The notes: a model not told the origin generated them from the letters alone. A DNA stretch of 64,000 nt from Streptomyces yatensis (GCF_018069625.1 NZ_CP072941.1:868001-932000), one strand, 5' to 3'. Numbered from the stretch's first letter, positions 18,822 to 28,708 are shown. Program-made: numbers and translations.

Positions 18822-19820
18822 ATGATCTCGCAATCGCCCCTCCTCACCGTGGCCGACGGTGTGCACATCTGGTCCCCCACCCCCAGCGCCGGATGGGGGC
18901 TGGCCAACTGCGGTCTGATCGTCTCGCCCGACGGCGCCGCCGCCTGGATCGACACCCCCTACGACCGGCGGATGGCCGGTGACTTCCTGGAGCGCAGCCG
19001 CGCCCTGCTGCCCGGCGGGAGCCGGATCGAGCGGGTGATCGTCACCCATGCCAACGGCGACCATCTGTGGGGCGCGGAGGTCGTACCGGACGCGGAGATC
19101 GTCGCCACCCGCGAGGCGCTCGGCCATATCGAGTACGAGCCCTCGCCGCAGCAGCTGCACGCCCTGGTGCACGGCAGCGATCCGGCGACTCCGCTCGGCT
19201 GGTATCTCCAGCGGCACTTCGGGCGGTTCGACTGGTCCGGCACCGAGGTGGTCGAGCCCACCCTCACCTTCGTGGGCGAACTCGACCTGCGCGTGGGCGA
19301 GGTGCCGGTGCGGCTGTTCAGTCTGCCGTCCGCGCACACCACGGGCGATCTGGTGGCGTATCTGCCGCGGCAGAGGGTGGCGTTCACCGGCGATGTCATC
19401 TTCGCCTCCGGCCCCCAGGACCCGGGCGACCACGCGGTGCACTGGGCGGGCCCCCTGGACAATGTGATCTCCGCGTGCGAGCGGGTGCTCTCGACCGGTG
19501 CCGAGGTGATCGTCCCCGGCCATGGGCCGGTCCTCGACCGGGAGGGGGTCCGCGGCCACATCGGCTATCTGGAGCAGCTGCGGGACCGCACCCGGGAGCT
19601 GCACACGGCGGGGGTACCGGCCCTGGAGGCCGCCCGCACCCTGATCGCCGAGAACACCCATCCGGCGCTGGGCCTGCCCGAGCGGCTGGTGATCACGGTG
19701 GGTTCGGAGTACCGGCATCTGAACGGCACGGACGAGCCGGCGGATCTCGTGGCCACCATGGCCGACCTCGCCCAGGTGGCATGGGAGCGGCGCGAGGACG
19801 CGGCGACGGCCTCGGCCTGA
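18822..19820 (+). CDS. MBL-fold metallo-hydrolase
   Basis: A 332-residue metallo-beta-lactamase-fold protein. The metal motif is VTHANGDHLWG (His76-Ala-Asn78-Gly-Asp80-His81), where Asn replaces the usual second histidine. This HxNxDH form is frequent in a subfamily often annotated as cyclase-like. Other ligands are in PSAHTTGD, FTGDVIFA and VPGHGP. No signal peptide is present. The C-terminal third is helical. It is monocistronic after the tandem repeat array, and the substrate cannot be told. Confidence 0.85.
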   Translation: MISQSPLLTVADGVHIWSPTPSAGWGLANCGLIVSPDGAAAWIDTPYDRRMAGDFLERSRALLPGGSRIERVIVTHANGDHLWGAEVVPDAEIVATREALGHIEYEPSPQQLHALVHGSDPATPLGWYLQRHFGRFDWSGTEVVEPTLTFVGELDLRVGEVPVRLFSLPSAHTTGDLVAYLPRQRVAFTGDVIFASGPQDPGDHAVHWAGPLDNVISACERVLSTGAEVIVPGHGPVLDREGVRGHIGYLEQLRDRTRELHTAGVPALEAARTLIAENTHPALGLPERLVITVGSEYRHLNGTDEPADLVATMADLAQVAWERREDAATASA

Positions 19821-19871
19821 CCGCGCCCCCGGCGGCACTCCGGCGACGGGAGCCACGGAGGGCCGCCGGGC

Positions 19872-19889
19872 CCGGTCCGTACGGGCCGG
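19872..19889. terminator. Palindromic terminator between convergent genes
   Basis: CCGGTCCGT/ACGGGCCGG is an 18-bp near-perfect inverted repeat (one T-G pair per arm). It lies between the MBL gene (ends 19820) and the leftward SpoIIE gene (ends 19892). It has no U-run. Confidence 0.45.
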
Positions 19890-19891
19890 TG

Positions 19892-22549
19892 TCAGCGCGG
19901 GGCGCGTTCCGCGGCCGACAGATCCTGCTCGGTCCAGATGATCTTTCCGTTCTTGGTGTAGCGGGTGCCCCAGCGCTGGACCATCTGGGCGACGAGGAAC
20001 AGCCCGCGTCCGCCCTCGTCGGTGCTGCCCGCCCGGCGCAGATGCGGTGCGGTGGTGCTGCCGTCGGCGACCTCGCAGATCAGTGCCCGGTTGTGCATCA
20101 GGCGCAGCCGCACGGGGCCGACGGCGTGCCGGATGGCGTTGCCGAGCAGCTCGCTGACCACCAGTTCGGTGGTGAAGGCGGCCTCCTCCAGGTTCCAGTC
20201 GGCCAGGGTGCGGGCGACGGCCGCCCGCATCCGGGCCACGACCTCCGGGTCCGGCGGCAGCTCCCAGGAGGCCACCCGGCGCTCGTCCAGGGCGGTGGTA
20301 CGGGCGATGAGCAGGCAGACGTCGTCGGTGCGGCGCGGCGAGAGCAGGGCGGCCATCACGGCGTCGCAGGCCCGCTCCGGGTCGGGGTCGGCGTCGGTGA
20401 GGGCGTCACGCAGGTGGTCGAGCCCGGTCACCAGGTCCCGTTCGCGGTCGCGGACCAGTCCATCGGTGTAGAGGACGAGGCGGCTGCCCTCGGGCAGTTG
20501 CGTCTCGGTCGCCTCGTAGAGCCGGCCGCCGAGTCCCAGCGGCGGTCCGGCGGGCAGGTCGAGGAAGGCCGCGGAGCCGTCGGGGTGGACCAGGGCCGGG
20601 GGCGGATGACCGGCCCGCGCCAGGGTGCAGTGCCGGGAGACCGGGTCGTAGACCGCGTACAGACAGGTGGCCCCGACCGCCCCGACACCGCCGTTCACGG
20701 CGGTGTCCTCCCGGTCGACCTGGTCGACCACGTCGTCGAGCCGGGCGAGCAGCTCATCGGGGGGAAGGTCCACGACGGAGAAGTTGAGCACGGCGGTGCG
20801 CAGCCGGCCCATGGTCGCGGCGGCGTGCAGTCCGTGGCCGACGACATCGCCGACGACGAGGGCGACCCGGGCCCCCGACAGGGGGATGACGTCGAACCAG
20901 TCGCCTCGCACCCCACCGGGGGCGGGCAGATAGCGCTGGGCGGCGACGACGGCCTGCTGTTCGGGGCGGCCGCGCGGCAGCAGGCTCTCCTGGAGGGCCA
21001 GTGTGGTGGCGTGCTCGCGCGCGTAGCGGCGGGCGTTGTCGATGGCGACGGCCGCCTGGCCGGCCAACTCCTCGGCGAAGGAGCGGTCCTCCTCATCGAA
21101 CGGCGGGGCGTCCCCCGAGCGCCAGAACGCCACCTGGCCCAGCCGGACGCCGCGCCCGCTGAGCGGCACGGTCAGCAGCGAGCGGATGCCGTACGCCACC
21201 AGCCATCCCACCCGCTCGGGCTCCTGTGGCGTCCAGTCGGAGTAGGACGGCAACTGCTCCACGGCGACAACGCGCGCCTGGCCGGTGCCGCCGGCCCGCT
21301 GGGTGACGGGGAAGGCGGAGACGCGCTCGCCGACCCGGCGCAGCGGGGGGTCCTGCCGGATGCCGCTGAAGCCGACCCGGCGCAGCGGCGACTCCCGGTC
21401 GCCCGGCTCCTCGCCGCGCAGGACGGCCTCGTGCAGATCGACGGTGGCGTAGTCGGCGAAGCGCGGCACGGCGACCCGGGACAGTTCCTGGGCGGTCCCT
21501 TCCATGTCGAGGCTGCTACCCACCCGGACACCGGCCTCGTACAGCAGCCGCAGGCGTGCGTAGGCCCGGTCGGCCTTGTCCGTCAGGGCGCGCAGCTCGG
21601 TGGTGTCCCGCAGGGTGGCGACGCTGCCCCAGGGCGCTCCGTCCCGCTCCGCAGGGCGCTGGTTGACCACCAGCAGCCGGTCCCCGACCTGGTGCACCGC
21701 GTCGGTGGCCGCACGGCCGGAGGCGAGCAGTCCGGCGAGCTCCGGGGGCAGGCCGACGTCGGTGATCTGCCGTCCGTGCGCGTCGGGTGTGAGGCCCAGC
21801 AGACGCAGCGCCTCGTCGTTGGCGAGCTGCAGCCGCCCCTCGTCGTCGACGATCAGCACCCCCTCCTTGACGCTGCGCAGCACGGCGTCGTGGTGTTCGT
21901 ACATCCTGGTGATCTCGGCGGGGCCGAGCCGGTGGGTCTGGCGCCGCAGCCGCCGGGCCACGAGAGCCGCGCCGCCCCCGCCCAGGACGAGGGCGAACGC
22001 CGTGGAGGCGTAGATCACCGGCAGTTGGCGGCCGACCGTCCGGCCGACGGAGGGGATGGAGACCCCGGCGTTGACGATGCCGATCACCCGGCCGCGGTCG
22101 TCGGTGACCGGCACGGCGGCGCGGATCGAGGGTGCCGAGCGGGTGATGCCCGGGAGTCTGTCGGTGAAGGGCCGGCCCGCCGTGGCCGGATAGAGGCTGC
22201 GGCCGATGTGCTTGCCGAGCAGCTTCGGATTGGGATGGGTCCAGCGGATGCCCCCGGGGGAGGTCACCACGATGTAGTCGACGTCGGTCCGGTGCCGGAC
22301 CTTCTCGACATAGGGCTGGAGGGTCGTGGAGGGGTTGCGGGACTCCAGCGCCCGCTGGACGCCGGGGGCGAGGGCGACGGTCCGCGCGACGGTCAGGGCA
22401 CTGGCCCGGGCCTGGCTGTCCCCGCTGCTGCGGGCCTGGAGGGACAGCGTGGCACCCGCGGCGAGCACCAGGAGCGTCACGATGATCAGCATCAGGGCGC
22501 ACACCTGCCCGCCGACACTGCGCGAGCCCAGCGCCGAGCGCACCTTCAC
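19892..22549 (-). CDS. Membrane sensor: PAS-GAF-SpoIIE phosphatase with HATPase kinase domain
   Basis: An 885-residue multidomain regulator. A transmembrane helix (about 15-37), an extracellular Cache-like sensor (about 38-180) and a second helix (about 180-200) come first. PAS (about 215-320) and GAF (about 345-500) domains follow. The PP2C/SpoIIE phosphatase (about 520-720) has VRGDWFDVIPLSG and VVGDVVGHGLHAAATM, with the metal-binding aspartates. The C-terminal RsbW-like HATPase (about 750-870) has ELLGNAIRHA and DEGGRGLFLV. It should both dephosphorylate and phosphorylate anti-sigma antagonists in response to an outside signal. The GTG at 22549 lacks a clear ribosome site, so the start is uncertain. 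Confidence 0.9.
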   Translation of the reverse strand: MKVRSALGSRSVGGQVCALMLIIVTLLVLAAGATLSLQARSSGDSQARASALTVARTVALAPGVQRALESRNPSTTLQPYVEKVRHRTDVDYIVVTSPGGIRWTHPNPKLLGKHIGRSLYPATAGRPFTDRLPGITRSAPSIRAAVPVTDDRGRVIGIVNAGVSIPSVGRTVGRQLPVIYASTAFALVLGGGGAALVARRLRRQTHRLGPAEITRMYEHHDAVLRSVKEGVLIVDDEGRLQLANDEALRLLGLTPDAHGRQITDVGLPPELAGLLASGRAATDAVHQVGDRLLVVNQRPAERDGAPWGSVATLRDTTELRALTDKADRAYARLRLLYEAGVRVGSSLDMEGTAQELSRVAVPRFADYATVDLHEAVLRGEEPGDRESPLRRVGFSGIRQDPPLRRVGERVSAFPVTQRAGGTGQARVVAVEQLPSYSDWTPQEPERVGWLVAYGIRSLLTVPLSGRGVRLGQVAFWRSGDAPPFDEEDRSFAEELAGQAAVAIDNARRYAREHATTLALQESLLPRGRPEQQAVVAAQRYLPAPGGVRGDWFDVIPLSGARVALVVGDVVGHGLHAAATMGRLRTAVLNFSVVDLPPDELLARLDDVVDQVDREDTAVNGGVGAVGATCLYAVYDPVSRHCTLARAGHPPPALVHPDGSAAFLDLPAGPPLGLGGRLYEATETQLPEGSRLVLYTDGLVRDRERDLVTGLDHLRDALTDADPDPERACDAVMAALLSPRRTDDVCLLIARTTALDERRVASWELPPDPEVVARMRAAVARTLADWNLEEAAFTTELVVSELLGNAIRHAVGPVRLRLMHNRALICEVADGSTTAPHLRRAGSTDEGGRGLFLVAQMVQRWGTRYTKNGKIIWTEQDLSAAERAPR

Positions 22550-22571
22550 ATGCTCTGTCTAGCGCATATCC

Positions 22572-22588
22572 CCGGGTCGCACACCCGG
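22572..22588. terminator. Short GC-rich inverted repeat
   Basis: CCGGGT and ACCCGG, five bases apart, sit between the lpd stop and the SpoIIE gene start, and may end the leftward lpd transcript. Confidence 0.3.
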
Positions 22589-22614
22589 TGGCGGCCGGGG
22601 CGGGGCATCGGCCG

Positions 22615-24015
22615 TCAGAGATTGATCATGTGTCCGGCGAGCCCGTGGACGGCCTCCTTCACCGCCTCGCTGAGGGTCGGATGGGCGTGGATGTTGCGGG
22701 CCACCTCGTGCACGGTCAGATCCCACTGCTGGGCGAGGGTGAGCTCGGGCAGCAGCTCGGTGACCTCGGGGCCGATGAGATGGCCGCCCAGTAGCTCGCC
22801 GTGGCGGCCGTCGCTGATGAGCTTCACGAAGCCGACGGGGTCGCCGAGGCCCTGGGCCTTCCCGTTGGCGGTGAACGGGAACTTCGCCACCTGGACGTCG
22901 AAGCCGCGCTCCCGCGCCTGGGCCTCGGTCCAGCCGAAGCTGGCGATCTGCGGCTGGCAGAAGGTGGCGCGCGGGATCATCACATAGTCGAGCTCCATGG
23001 TCTCGGCCCCGGCGATGGTCTCCGCCGCGACGATGCCCATGGCCTCGGCGGCGTGTGCCAGCATCAGCTTGGCGGTGACGTCGCCGATGGCGAAGATGTG
23101 CGGCACATTGGTGCGGCAGTGTCCGTCCACGTCGACGGCGCCCCGCTCGGTCAGCCGGACGCCGGTGTGCTCCAGCCCGTATCCGTCCACCCGCGGCCGG
23201 AATCCGATGGCCTGCAGCACCCGGGCGGCCTGCAGGGTCTGCCGCTGGCCGCCCGTGGTCACCATGACCTTGACCGCGGGGCCCGCGTCGTTGATCGCCT
23301 CCACCCGGGTGGAGGTCAGGATGTTCATGCCGAGCCTGCGGAAGCGGCGGGTGAGTTCGGCGGAGACCTCCTCGTCCTCCAGGGGCACGATCCGGTCCAT
23401 GAACTCCACCAGCGTCACCTGCACCCCGTAGCTGTGCATGATGTACGCGAACTCCACGCCGATGGCGCCCGCGCCCGCGATCAGGACGCTGCCGGGCAGG
23501 GCGGGGGCGAGGATCTGCTCCTCGTAGGTCACCACCCGCTCGCTCAGGGAGGTGCCGGGCAGCAGATTGGTGATCGAGCCCGTGGCGATGACGCAGTGGT
23601 CGAAGGTGACCGTCTCGGTGTCACCGTCGGAGAGGCTGACGCGCAGCTCGTGGGGCCCGGTGAAGGTGCCCCGTCCGTCGTACTGGGTGATCTTGTTCTT
23701 CTTCATCAGATAGTGGACGCCCTTGACCCGTCCGTCGGCCACCTTGCGGCTGCGCTCGAACGCGCCGCGGTAGTCCACGGTCACATCGCCGTTCACCCGG
23801 ATGCCGAAGTTCTCGGCCTCATGGATGAACAGCTGGGCCAGCTCGGCGTTGCGCAGCAGAGCCTTGGACGGGATGCAGCCCACGTTGAGGCAGACGCCGC
23901 CCCAGTAGCGTTCCTCGACGACGGCCGTGGTCAGGCCCAGCTGGGCGGCGCGGATCGCGGCGACATAGCCACCCGGCCCGGCTCCCAGAACCACCACGTC
24001 GAAATGTGCGCTCAT
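22615..24015 (-). CDS. lpdA: Dihydrolipoamide dehydrogenase
   Basis: A 466-residue FAD disulfide oxidoreductase, the E3 component of 2-oxoacid dehydrogenase complexes. FAD site [18 protein letters not shown], redox-active Cys42 and Cys47 in [17 protein letters not shown] site [17 protein letters not shown], second FAD motif [17 protein letters not shown], and the C-terminal catalytic histidine in [12 protein letters not shown] are all present. The ATG at 24015 is preferred because AAGGTG lies six bases upstream. An ATG at 24033 lacks such a site. It diverges from the S4 gene with a 30-bp gap. No E1 or E2 gene is nearby. Confidence 0.95.
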   Translation of the reverse strand: MSAHFDVVVLGAGPGGYVAAIRAAQLGLTTAVVEERYWGGVCLNVGCIPSKALLRNAELAQLFIHEAENFGIRVNGDVTVDYRGAFERSRKVADGRVKGVHYLMKKNKITQYDGRGTFTGPHELRVSLSDGDTETVTFDHCVIATGSITNLLPGTSLSERVVTYEEQILAPALPGSVLIAGAGAIGVEFAYIMHSYGVQVTLVEFMDRIVPLEDEEVSAELTRRFRRLGMNILTSTRVEAINDAGPAVKVMVTTGGQRQTLQAARVLQAIGFRPRVDGYGLEHTGVRLTERGAVDVDGHCRTNVPHIFAIGDVTAKLMLAHAAEAMGIVAAETIAGAETMELDYVMIPRATFCQPQIASFGWTEAQARERGFDVQVAKFPFTANGKAQGLGDPVGFVKLISDGRHGELLGGHLIGPEVTELLPELTLAQQWDLTVHEVARNIHAHPTLSEAVKEAVHGLAGHMINL

Positions 24016-24033
24016 GCGTCGCACCTTAGACAT

Positions 24034-24039
24034 TAGAGT
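24034..24039 (+). promoter_or_regulatory. -10 element TAGAGT giving a leaderless S4-protein mRNA
   Basis: TAGAGT ends six bases before the ATG at 24046, so transcription would start at or next to the start codon. No ribosome site precedes the ATG, which fits leaderless translation. Confidence 0.45.
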
Positions 24040-24045
24040 CGGGGT

Positions 24046-24435
24046 ATGGCTTCAGACGAGGGGTCCGTACGGGTGGACAGCTGGATCTGGTCCGTGCGGC
24101 TGACCAAGACGCGCTCGATGGCGTCCTCGGCCTGCCGCGCGGGGCACGTCCGGGTCAACGGCGAGCGCGTCAAGCCCGCGCACCCGGTGCGGTCCGGAGA
24201 CGAGGTGCGGCTGCGCCATGCGGGACGCGACCGGGTCGTGGTGGTCTCGCGCATCGTGCGCAAGCGGGTCGGCGCGCCGGTGGCCGCGGAGTGCTTCGTC
24301 GACAACAGCCCGCCTCCGCCGCCGCGCGAGCACACGGTGCCGATCGGGCTGCGCGACCGCGGGGCGGGCCGCCCCACCAAGCGCGACCGGCGCGAGATGG
24401 AGCGGCTGCGCGGTGCGCCCGGCGACCTCGGCTGA
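24046..24435 (+). CDS. S4-domain RNA-binding protein (Hsp15-like)
   Basis: A 129-residue protein. The N-terminal S4 domain (about 8-65) has [20 protein letters not shown] and [20 protein letters not shown], the loop that grips structured RNA. The basic C-terminal tail ([15 protein letters not shown]) is typical of Hsp15/YrfH proteins, which bind stalled 50S subunits carrying nascent chain. The start is the leaderless ATG. It is convergent with the flavoprotein gene after it. Confidence 0.9.
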   Translation: MASDEGSVRVDSWIWSVRLTKTRSMASSACRAGHVRVNGERVKPAHPVRSGDEVRLRHAGRDRVVVVSRIVRKRVGAPVAAECFVDNSPPPPPREHTVPIGLRDRGAGRPTKRDRREMERLRGAPGDLG

Positions 24436-24461
24436 GAGCCGGTCGGTCCACCGAGGTCCGG

Positions 24462-25715
24462 TCAGTCCACCGTGATCCGTACGGGGCCGCCGTGTGCGTC
24501 GGCCCCGACGATCCAGTCGGCGGGCAGGTGGAACGGCCGGCCCGGCGCCACCGTGCGGGGCAGGCGCCCGCGGTGCAGCGTCCGGCCGTCCTGGGCGACG
24601 GTGAGCACCGGCCGGGTCAGGAACCGCGTGGTGCGCAGGGTGAAGCGGCCACGCGGCGGACGGGGCCCGTCCGGGGCGATCCGGTTGGGTGAGACCCATA
24701 GCAGCGGCGCCTCGACCCGCACGGGCAGCGCCCCCGGGGTCCACGGCCGCCCGGCGAGATGGCGCAGCACGGGCCCGGCGGCCAACCGGCCGTCGAGGGC
24801 GGCGATATCGGCGGTCTCCACGGGGTGCAGCAGATTGCCCACGGCGAAGACCCCGGGTTCGCCGGTGCGGAACTCGGCGTCGGCGGCGGGGCCCCGGGTG
24901 CCGGGGTCGAGGGCGATTCCGGCGCTTCTGGCCAGTTCGTGGTCGGGGATCCAGTCGCCGGTGAACACCACGGTGTCGCAGGCGACGGCGGCCGTCCTGC
25001 CGTCCCGGTGCCGCAGCCGCACGCTCTCCAGCCGCCCCTGGCCGGTCAGTTCGGTCACGGTGGCGTCGGTGACCAGCGGAAAGCCAGAGCGCAGCCGGGT
25101 GGCGAGGTGGCGTGCCGGATGGGTCTGGTGGCGGGGCTGGTCGGTGACCATGGCGGCGACCTCGGCCCCGGCCCGGCGCAGGGTGGCCACCGCGGAGTAG
25201 CCCACGCGTTCCGCGCCGACGATGACGGCGCGCCGGCCGACGTGCTGATGGTGCAGATGGACGGCCTGCTGCAGCTGTCCGGTGGTGAGGACACCCGCCG
25301 GCCGGGTGCCGGGCACCAACCGGGCGCTGCGCGGGCGTTCCCGGGCGCCGGTGGCCAGGACGACGGCGGTCGCGGTGATGCGTTCCAGGCCCGTCGGGCC
25401 GGTGATGTCCACGGTCCTCGGCGCCGCCCAGCCGGTGGCCGTGACCGAGGTGCGCAGCACGGCTCCGGCGCGGGTGGCGGCGGCGATGTGGTGGCGGGCG
25501 TAGTCGGGGCCGCTCATCACCCGGCGCAGATCGCGCAGTCCGAATCCGGTGTGGTGGCAGTGGCGGGGAACGCCGCCCGCCTGCGGTTCGCGGTCGAGGA
25601 CCTCGACCCGGTCCACCCCGGCGGCGGCCAGGCGCGCGGCGAGCGCGAGTCCGGCCGGTCCGGCCCCGATGACCAGCACGTCGACGGTGCGGTGGGTACG
25701 GTCGGTGGGGGTCAT
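24462..25715 (-). CDS. FAD/NAD(P)-dependent oxidoreductase, GlpB-like partner
   Basis: A 417-residue flavoprotein. FAD site DVLVIGAGPAGLALAARLAA, a second dinucleotide site AVIVGAERVGYSAVATL (lacking one usual glycine), and the closing motif GEPGVFAVGNLLHPVETADI are visible. It resembles the pyridine-nucleotide-disulfide-type subunit that accompanies anaerobic-style glycerol-3-phosphate dehydrogenases. About 75 C-terminal residues form an extra domain of unknown role. Its ATG overlaps the stop of the upstream glycerol-3-phosphate dehydrogenase gene (ATGA). The DUF1667 gene often third in such operons is absent. Confidence 0.8.
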   Translation of the reverse strand: MTPTDRTHRTVDVLVIGAGPAGLALAARLAAAGVDRVEVLDREPQAGGVPRHCHHTGFGLRDLRRVMSGPDYARHHIAAATRAGAVLRTSVTATGWAAPRTVDITGPTGLERITATAVVLATGARERPRSARLVPGTRPAGVLTTGQLQQAVHLHHQHVGRRAVIVGAERVGYSAVATLRRAGAEVAAMVTDQPRHQTHPARHLATRLRSGFPLVTDATVTELTGQGRLESVRLRHRDGRTAAVACDTVVFTGDWIPDHELARSAGIALDPGTRGPAADAEFRTGEPGVFAVGNLLHPVETADIAALDGRLAAGPVLRHLAGRPWTPGALPVRVEAPLLWVSPNRIAPDGPRPPRGRFTLRTTRFLTRPVLTVAQDGRTLHRGRLPRTVAPGRPFHLPADWIVGADAHGGPVRITVD

Positions 25716-27139
25716 CGCCGGGCCTCCGTCCGGTCCTGGGCCGCGGTGGCCGCGTCGAACTGGGCGCGCACCGCGGCGCCGCAGAAGAAGCCCTGGCAGC
25801 GCCCGCCGAGGGCCCGGGTGCGGCGCCGCAGGCCCTCCAGCGAGCCCGGTGGCACGGTGGCGGTCAGCGCGTCGCGGATCTCGCCCCGGGTGACGCGTTC
25901 GCAGTGGCAGACCACGGTGCCGTACGCGGGGTCGGCGGCGATGAGATCGGCGCGCTGGTAGGGGCGTGGGAACGCCTCGCCGATGGTGGGCATCCGCACG
26001 GGCTCGATCTCCCGCTCGGGCCCGGGGTCGAGACCGCATTCGGTGAGGAGCTCGGCCACATGCGCGGCGATGGCCATCGAGGCGGTGAGTCCGGTGGACC
26101 GGATGCCGCCCACGGCGACATACCGGCGGCCGGGGTCGGCGTGGATCTGGTAGTCGCCGTGCTCGGTGGCGGCGCGCAGTCCGGCGTAGACCGCGGTGAC
26201 CTCCTCCGCCAGCAGCTCCGGCATGATCCGCGCGCCCTTCTCCCGGAGCGAGGCCAGTCCGTCCGCCGACGATCCGGTGGCGGTCTTGTCGTCGAGGTCC
26301 TCGGCGGTGGGGCCGAGCATCACATTGCCGTACACGGTGGGCGCCACCAGGACTCCCTTGCCGAGCGCGGTGGGCACCGGCAGCAGGATGTGGTCGACCA
26401 GGCCGCGGGCGAACTTGTCGAAGACGATCAGCTGGCCGCGGCGCGGGGTCACGGTGAACTCCCCGTGGCCGAGCCGCCGGTTGATCTCGTCCGAGTACAG
26501 CCCGGCGGCGTTGACCAGGTGACGGGTGCGCAGCACCCCGCGCGGGGTGGCGATCTCGTGGTGGTCCTCGCCGGTGGTGATGGCCCCGGCCGGGCAGTTC
26601 AGATGCAGGGCGACGCCCGCGCGCACCGCCTGGGTGGCGTAGGCGAGCGTCGTCGTCCAGGGGCAGATGATGCTCTCCCCGGGGACTTCGAGCGCGCCGA
26701 GGGCGCCGGGTCCCAGATGGGGTTCGCGGGCGTAGACCGCGTCCGCGTCGAGGATGCTCGTCTCGTCGTAGCCGTTGCGCACCGCCTTCTCGGCGAGGGA
26801 CGGCAGTGCGGCGAGCTGTTCGGCGTCCCAGGCGACCAGGAGCGCGCCGAGCGGTTCGAGCGGGATGCCGGTCTCGGCGGCGTAGGCGGTCAGCCGCTGG
26901 TAGCCCTCGCGCACCAGACGGGCCTCCAGGGTGCCCGGGGTGGCGTCGAAGCCGGTGTGCAGGATCGCGGTGTTGGCCTTTGAGGTGCCGTTCCCGACGT
27001 CGTCGGACGCCTCGACGAGGGCGATCCGCAGCCGGTGGCGGGCCAGTTCGCGGGCGATGGCGGTGCCGACCACCCCGGCGCCGATGATGGCCACGTCGTA
27101 GACCTCGCCGGGGAGGTCACCCGTGGTCGTAACGGTCAT
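25712..27139 (-). CDS. Glycerol-3-phosphate dehydrogenase-like FAD oxidoreductase with BFD iron-sulfur domain
   Basis: A 475-residue DAO-family flavoenzyme. The FAD motif is DVAIIGAGVVGTAIARELAR, followed by GTSKANTAILHTGFDA and RRYVAVGGIRSTGLTASMAI. The C-terminal BFD-like domain has VCHCERVTRGEI and GGRCQGFFCG, whose four cysteines should hold a 2Fe-2S centre. This architecture matches GlpA-type dehydrogenases rather than the membrane GlpD. It lies between glpK and the GlpB-like gene, so it should oxidise glycerol-3-phosphate to dihydroxyacetone phosphate. The 2-hydroxyglutarate oxidases of the same family are the main alternative. Confidence 0.85.
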   Translation of the reverse strand: MTVTTTGDLPGEVYDVAIIGAGVVGTAIARELARHRLRIALVEASDDVGNGTSKANTAILHTGFDATPGTLEARLVREGYQRLTAYAAETGIPLEPLGALLVAWDAEQLAALPSLAEKAVRNGYDETSILDADAVYAREPHLGPGALGALEVPGESIICPWTTTLAYATQAVRAGVALHLNCPAGAITTGEDHHEIATPRGVLRTRHLVNAAGLYSDEINRRLGHGEFTVTPRRGQLIVFDKFARGLVDHILLPVPTALGKGVLVAPTVYGNVMLGPTAEDLDDKTATGSSADGLASLREKGARIMPELLAEEVTAVYAGLRAATEHGDYQIHADPGRRYVAVGGIRSTGLTASMAIAAHVAELLTECGLDPGPEREIEPVRMPTIGEAFPRPYQRADLIAADPAYGTVVCHCERVTRGEIRDALTATVPPGSLEGLRRRTRALGGRCQGFFCGAAVRAQFDAATAAQDRTEARR

Positions 27140-27211
27140 TGTGGTCCCTTGCTCGGTGGTGCGAACGGCCTGGCGCGCGGCGGTCCTGGGCGGGTGTCCT
27201 CAGCGGGGTCC

Positions 27212-28708
27212 TCAGTCGTGGGCGGCGGCCGTCGGCGCCCGGTCCAGCAGCGCGGCCACGGCCGAGCGGAAACCGGCCAGGCGTTCGGCGGCCCGCTCCG
27301 CGCTGATCCGCGGTTCGTAGACGGCGGCGGGCTGCCACGCCGGGACCGCCTCCTCGACCGTCAGGCCCGGGTCGAGCCCCAGCCGCGCGGCGGCGCCCAC
27401 GCCCAGCGCCGTGACATCCGGCAGCGCAGACACCTCCACCGGCCGCTGCAGCAGATCGGCCTGGGTCTGCATCAGCAGCGCCGAGCGGGTCAGTCCCCCG
27501 TCGACGCGCAGGACGGTCAGCGGCGCGCCCAGGTCGGAGGCGGCCGCCTCGGCGATCTCCACCACCTGGGCGGCGATGCCCTCGCACAGGGCGCGCACCA
27601 GATGCCCGGCGGTGGTGTCGAGGCCGAGCCCGGTCAGCGAGCCCTTGAGGTCGCCGCGCCACCACGGCGCCGCGAGTCCGGCGAGCGCCGGTACGAAGGT
27701 GACTCCCCCGGTGTCGGGCACCGTCCCGCCGACCGGGTCCAGGTCCTGGGGCCCCTGGATCACCCCCAGGTCGCCGAGCCAGCGCACCGCGGAGGCGGCG
27801 GTGTACACCTGGCCGTCCAGGCAGTAGCTGGTGCGCCCGCCGAACCGCCAGGCCACGCAGGCGACCAGGCCGTGGGGCCCGCGCCGGGGCCGGTCCCCGG
27901 TGTTGGCGAGGAGGAAGGCGCCGGTGCCGTAGGTGCACTTGGCGGTGCCCGGCTCGGTCACCCGCTGCGCCAGCAGGGCGGCCTGCTGGTCGACGAGGAG
28001 CCCGGTGAGCGGGACCTCGCCGCCGAAGGCCGTGGTGGTGCCGACGGGCCCGGCGGCGTCGACGACGCGCGGCAGCCGTTCGGCGGTCAGCCCGTAGAGG
28101 TCCAGCGCCTTCGGGGACCAGGCGACCCGGTCGAGGTCGAGCAGCCCGGTGCGCCCGGCGGTGGCGGCGTCGGTGACGAAGGCGCCGGTGAGCCGGTGGA
28201 TCAGCCAGGCGTCGCTGGTGGTGACCACGCCCTCGCCGGTCAGATGGCGCCGGATCCACGCCATCTTGGGCGCCGCGAAGTACGGATCGAGCGGCAGTCC
28301 GGTGAGTTCGCGCAGCGTCTCGGCGTGCGGCGCGAGGTGTTCGCACACCGTCCGCGCCCGCCGGTCCTGCCAGACCAGCGCGTCGGTCAGCGGGTCTCCG
28401 GTGACGGGGTCCCAGGCCAGCACGGTCTCGCCCTGGTTGGCCAGTCCGACCGCTACGACGGGCTCCCCCGCGGCGGCCAGAGCCTGGCGTCCGGCCTCGA
28501 GGACCGAGGTGAGCAACGCGGCCGGATCGACCTCGACCAGTCCGCCGGGGAGATAGCGGGGGCGTACGGGCACCTCCGCGGAGCCGATCACCCCGCGCTC
28601 GGGACACAGCACCAACGCCTTGGTGCCCGAGGTGCCTTGGTCGACGGCGAGGACCGGGCCGGTCGCGGGGTCGGCCGGGGTGCGGTGGCGACGCTCTGCA
28701 GGCAGCAT
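27212..28708 (-). CDS. glpK: Glycerol kinase
   Basis: A 498-residue FGGY-family sugar kinase that phosphorylates glycerol with ATP. It shows the ATP loop AVDQGTSGTKALVL, ANQGETVLAWD, VWQDRRARTVCEHL, the DQQAALLAQ and CTYGTGAFLLANTG region, and DGGLTRSALLMQTQADLLQR. Identity as glycerol kinase rather than another FGGY kinase is supported by the following glycerol-3-phosphate dehydrogenase genes. It starts the three-gene leftward operon. The 233-bp upstream gap holds no clear operator, though TATAGG at 28864-28869 may be a -10 for the divergent gene. Confidence 0.9.
   Translation of the reverse strand: MLPAERRHRTPADPATGPVLAVDQGTSGTKALVLCPERGVIGSAEVPVRPRYLPGGLVEVDPAALLTSVLEAGRQALAAAGEPVVAVGLANQGETVLAWDPVTGDPLTDALVWQDRRARTVCEHLAPHAETLRELTGLPLDPYFAAPKMAWIRRHLTGEGVVTTSDAWLIHRLTGAFVTDAATAGRTGLLDLDRVAWSPKALDLYGLTAERLPRVVDAAGPVGTTTAFGGEVPLTGLLVDQQAALLAQRVTEPGTAKCTYGTGAFLLANTGDRPRRGPHGLVACVAWRFGGRTSYCLDGQVYTAASAVRWLGDLGVIQGPQDLDPVGGTVPDTGGVTFVPALAGLAAPWWRGDLKGSLTGLGLDTTAGHLVRALCEGIAAQVVEIAEAAASDLGAPLTVLRVDGGLTRSALLMQTQADLLQRPVEVSALPDVTALGVGAAARLGLDPGLTVEEAVPAWQPAAVYEPRISAERAAERLAGFRSAVAALLDRAPTAAAHD

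Noticed and set aside
19067..22987. 1306-codon plus-strand open frame
   Set aside because: It is antisense to the SpoIIE-phosphatase and lpdA genes, whose domains are unmistakable. Long antisense frames arise from high GC.
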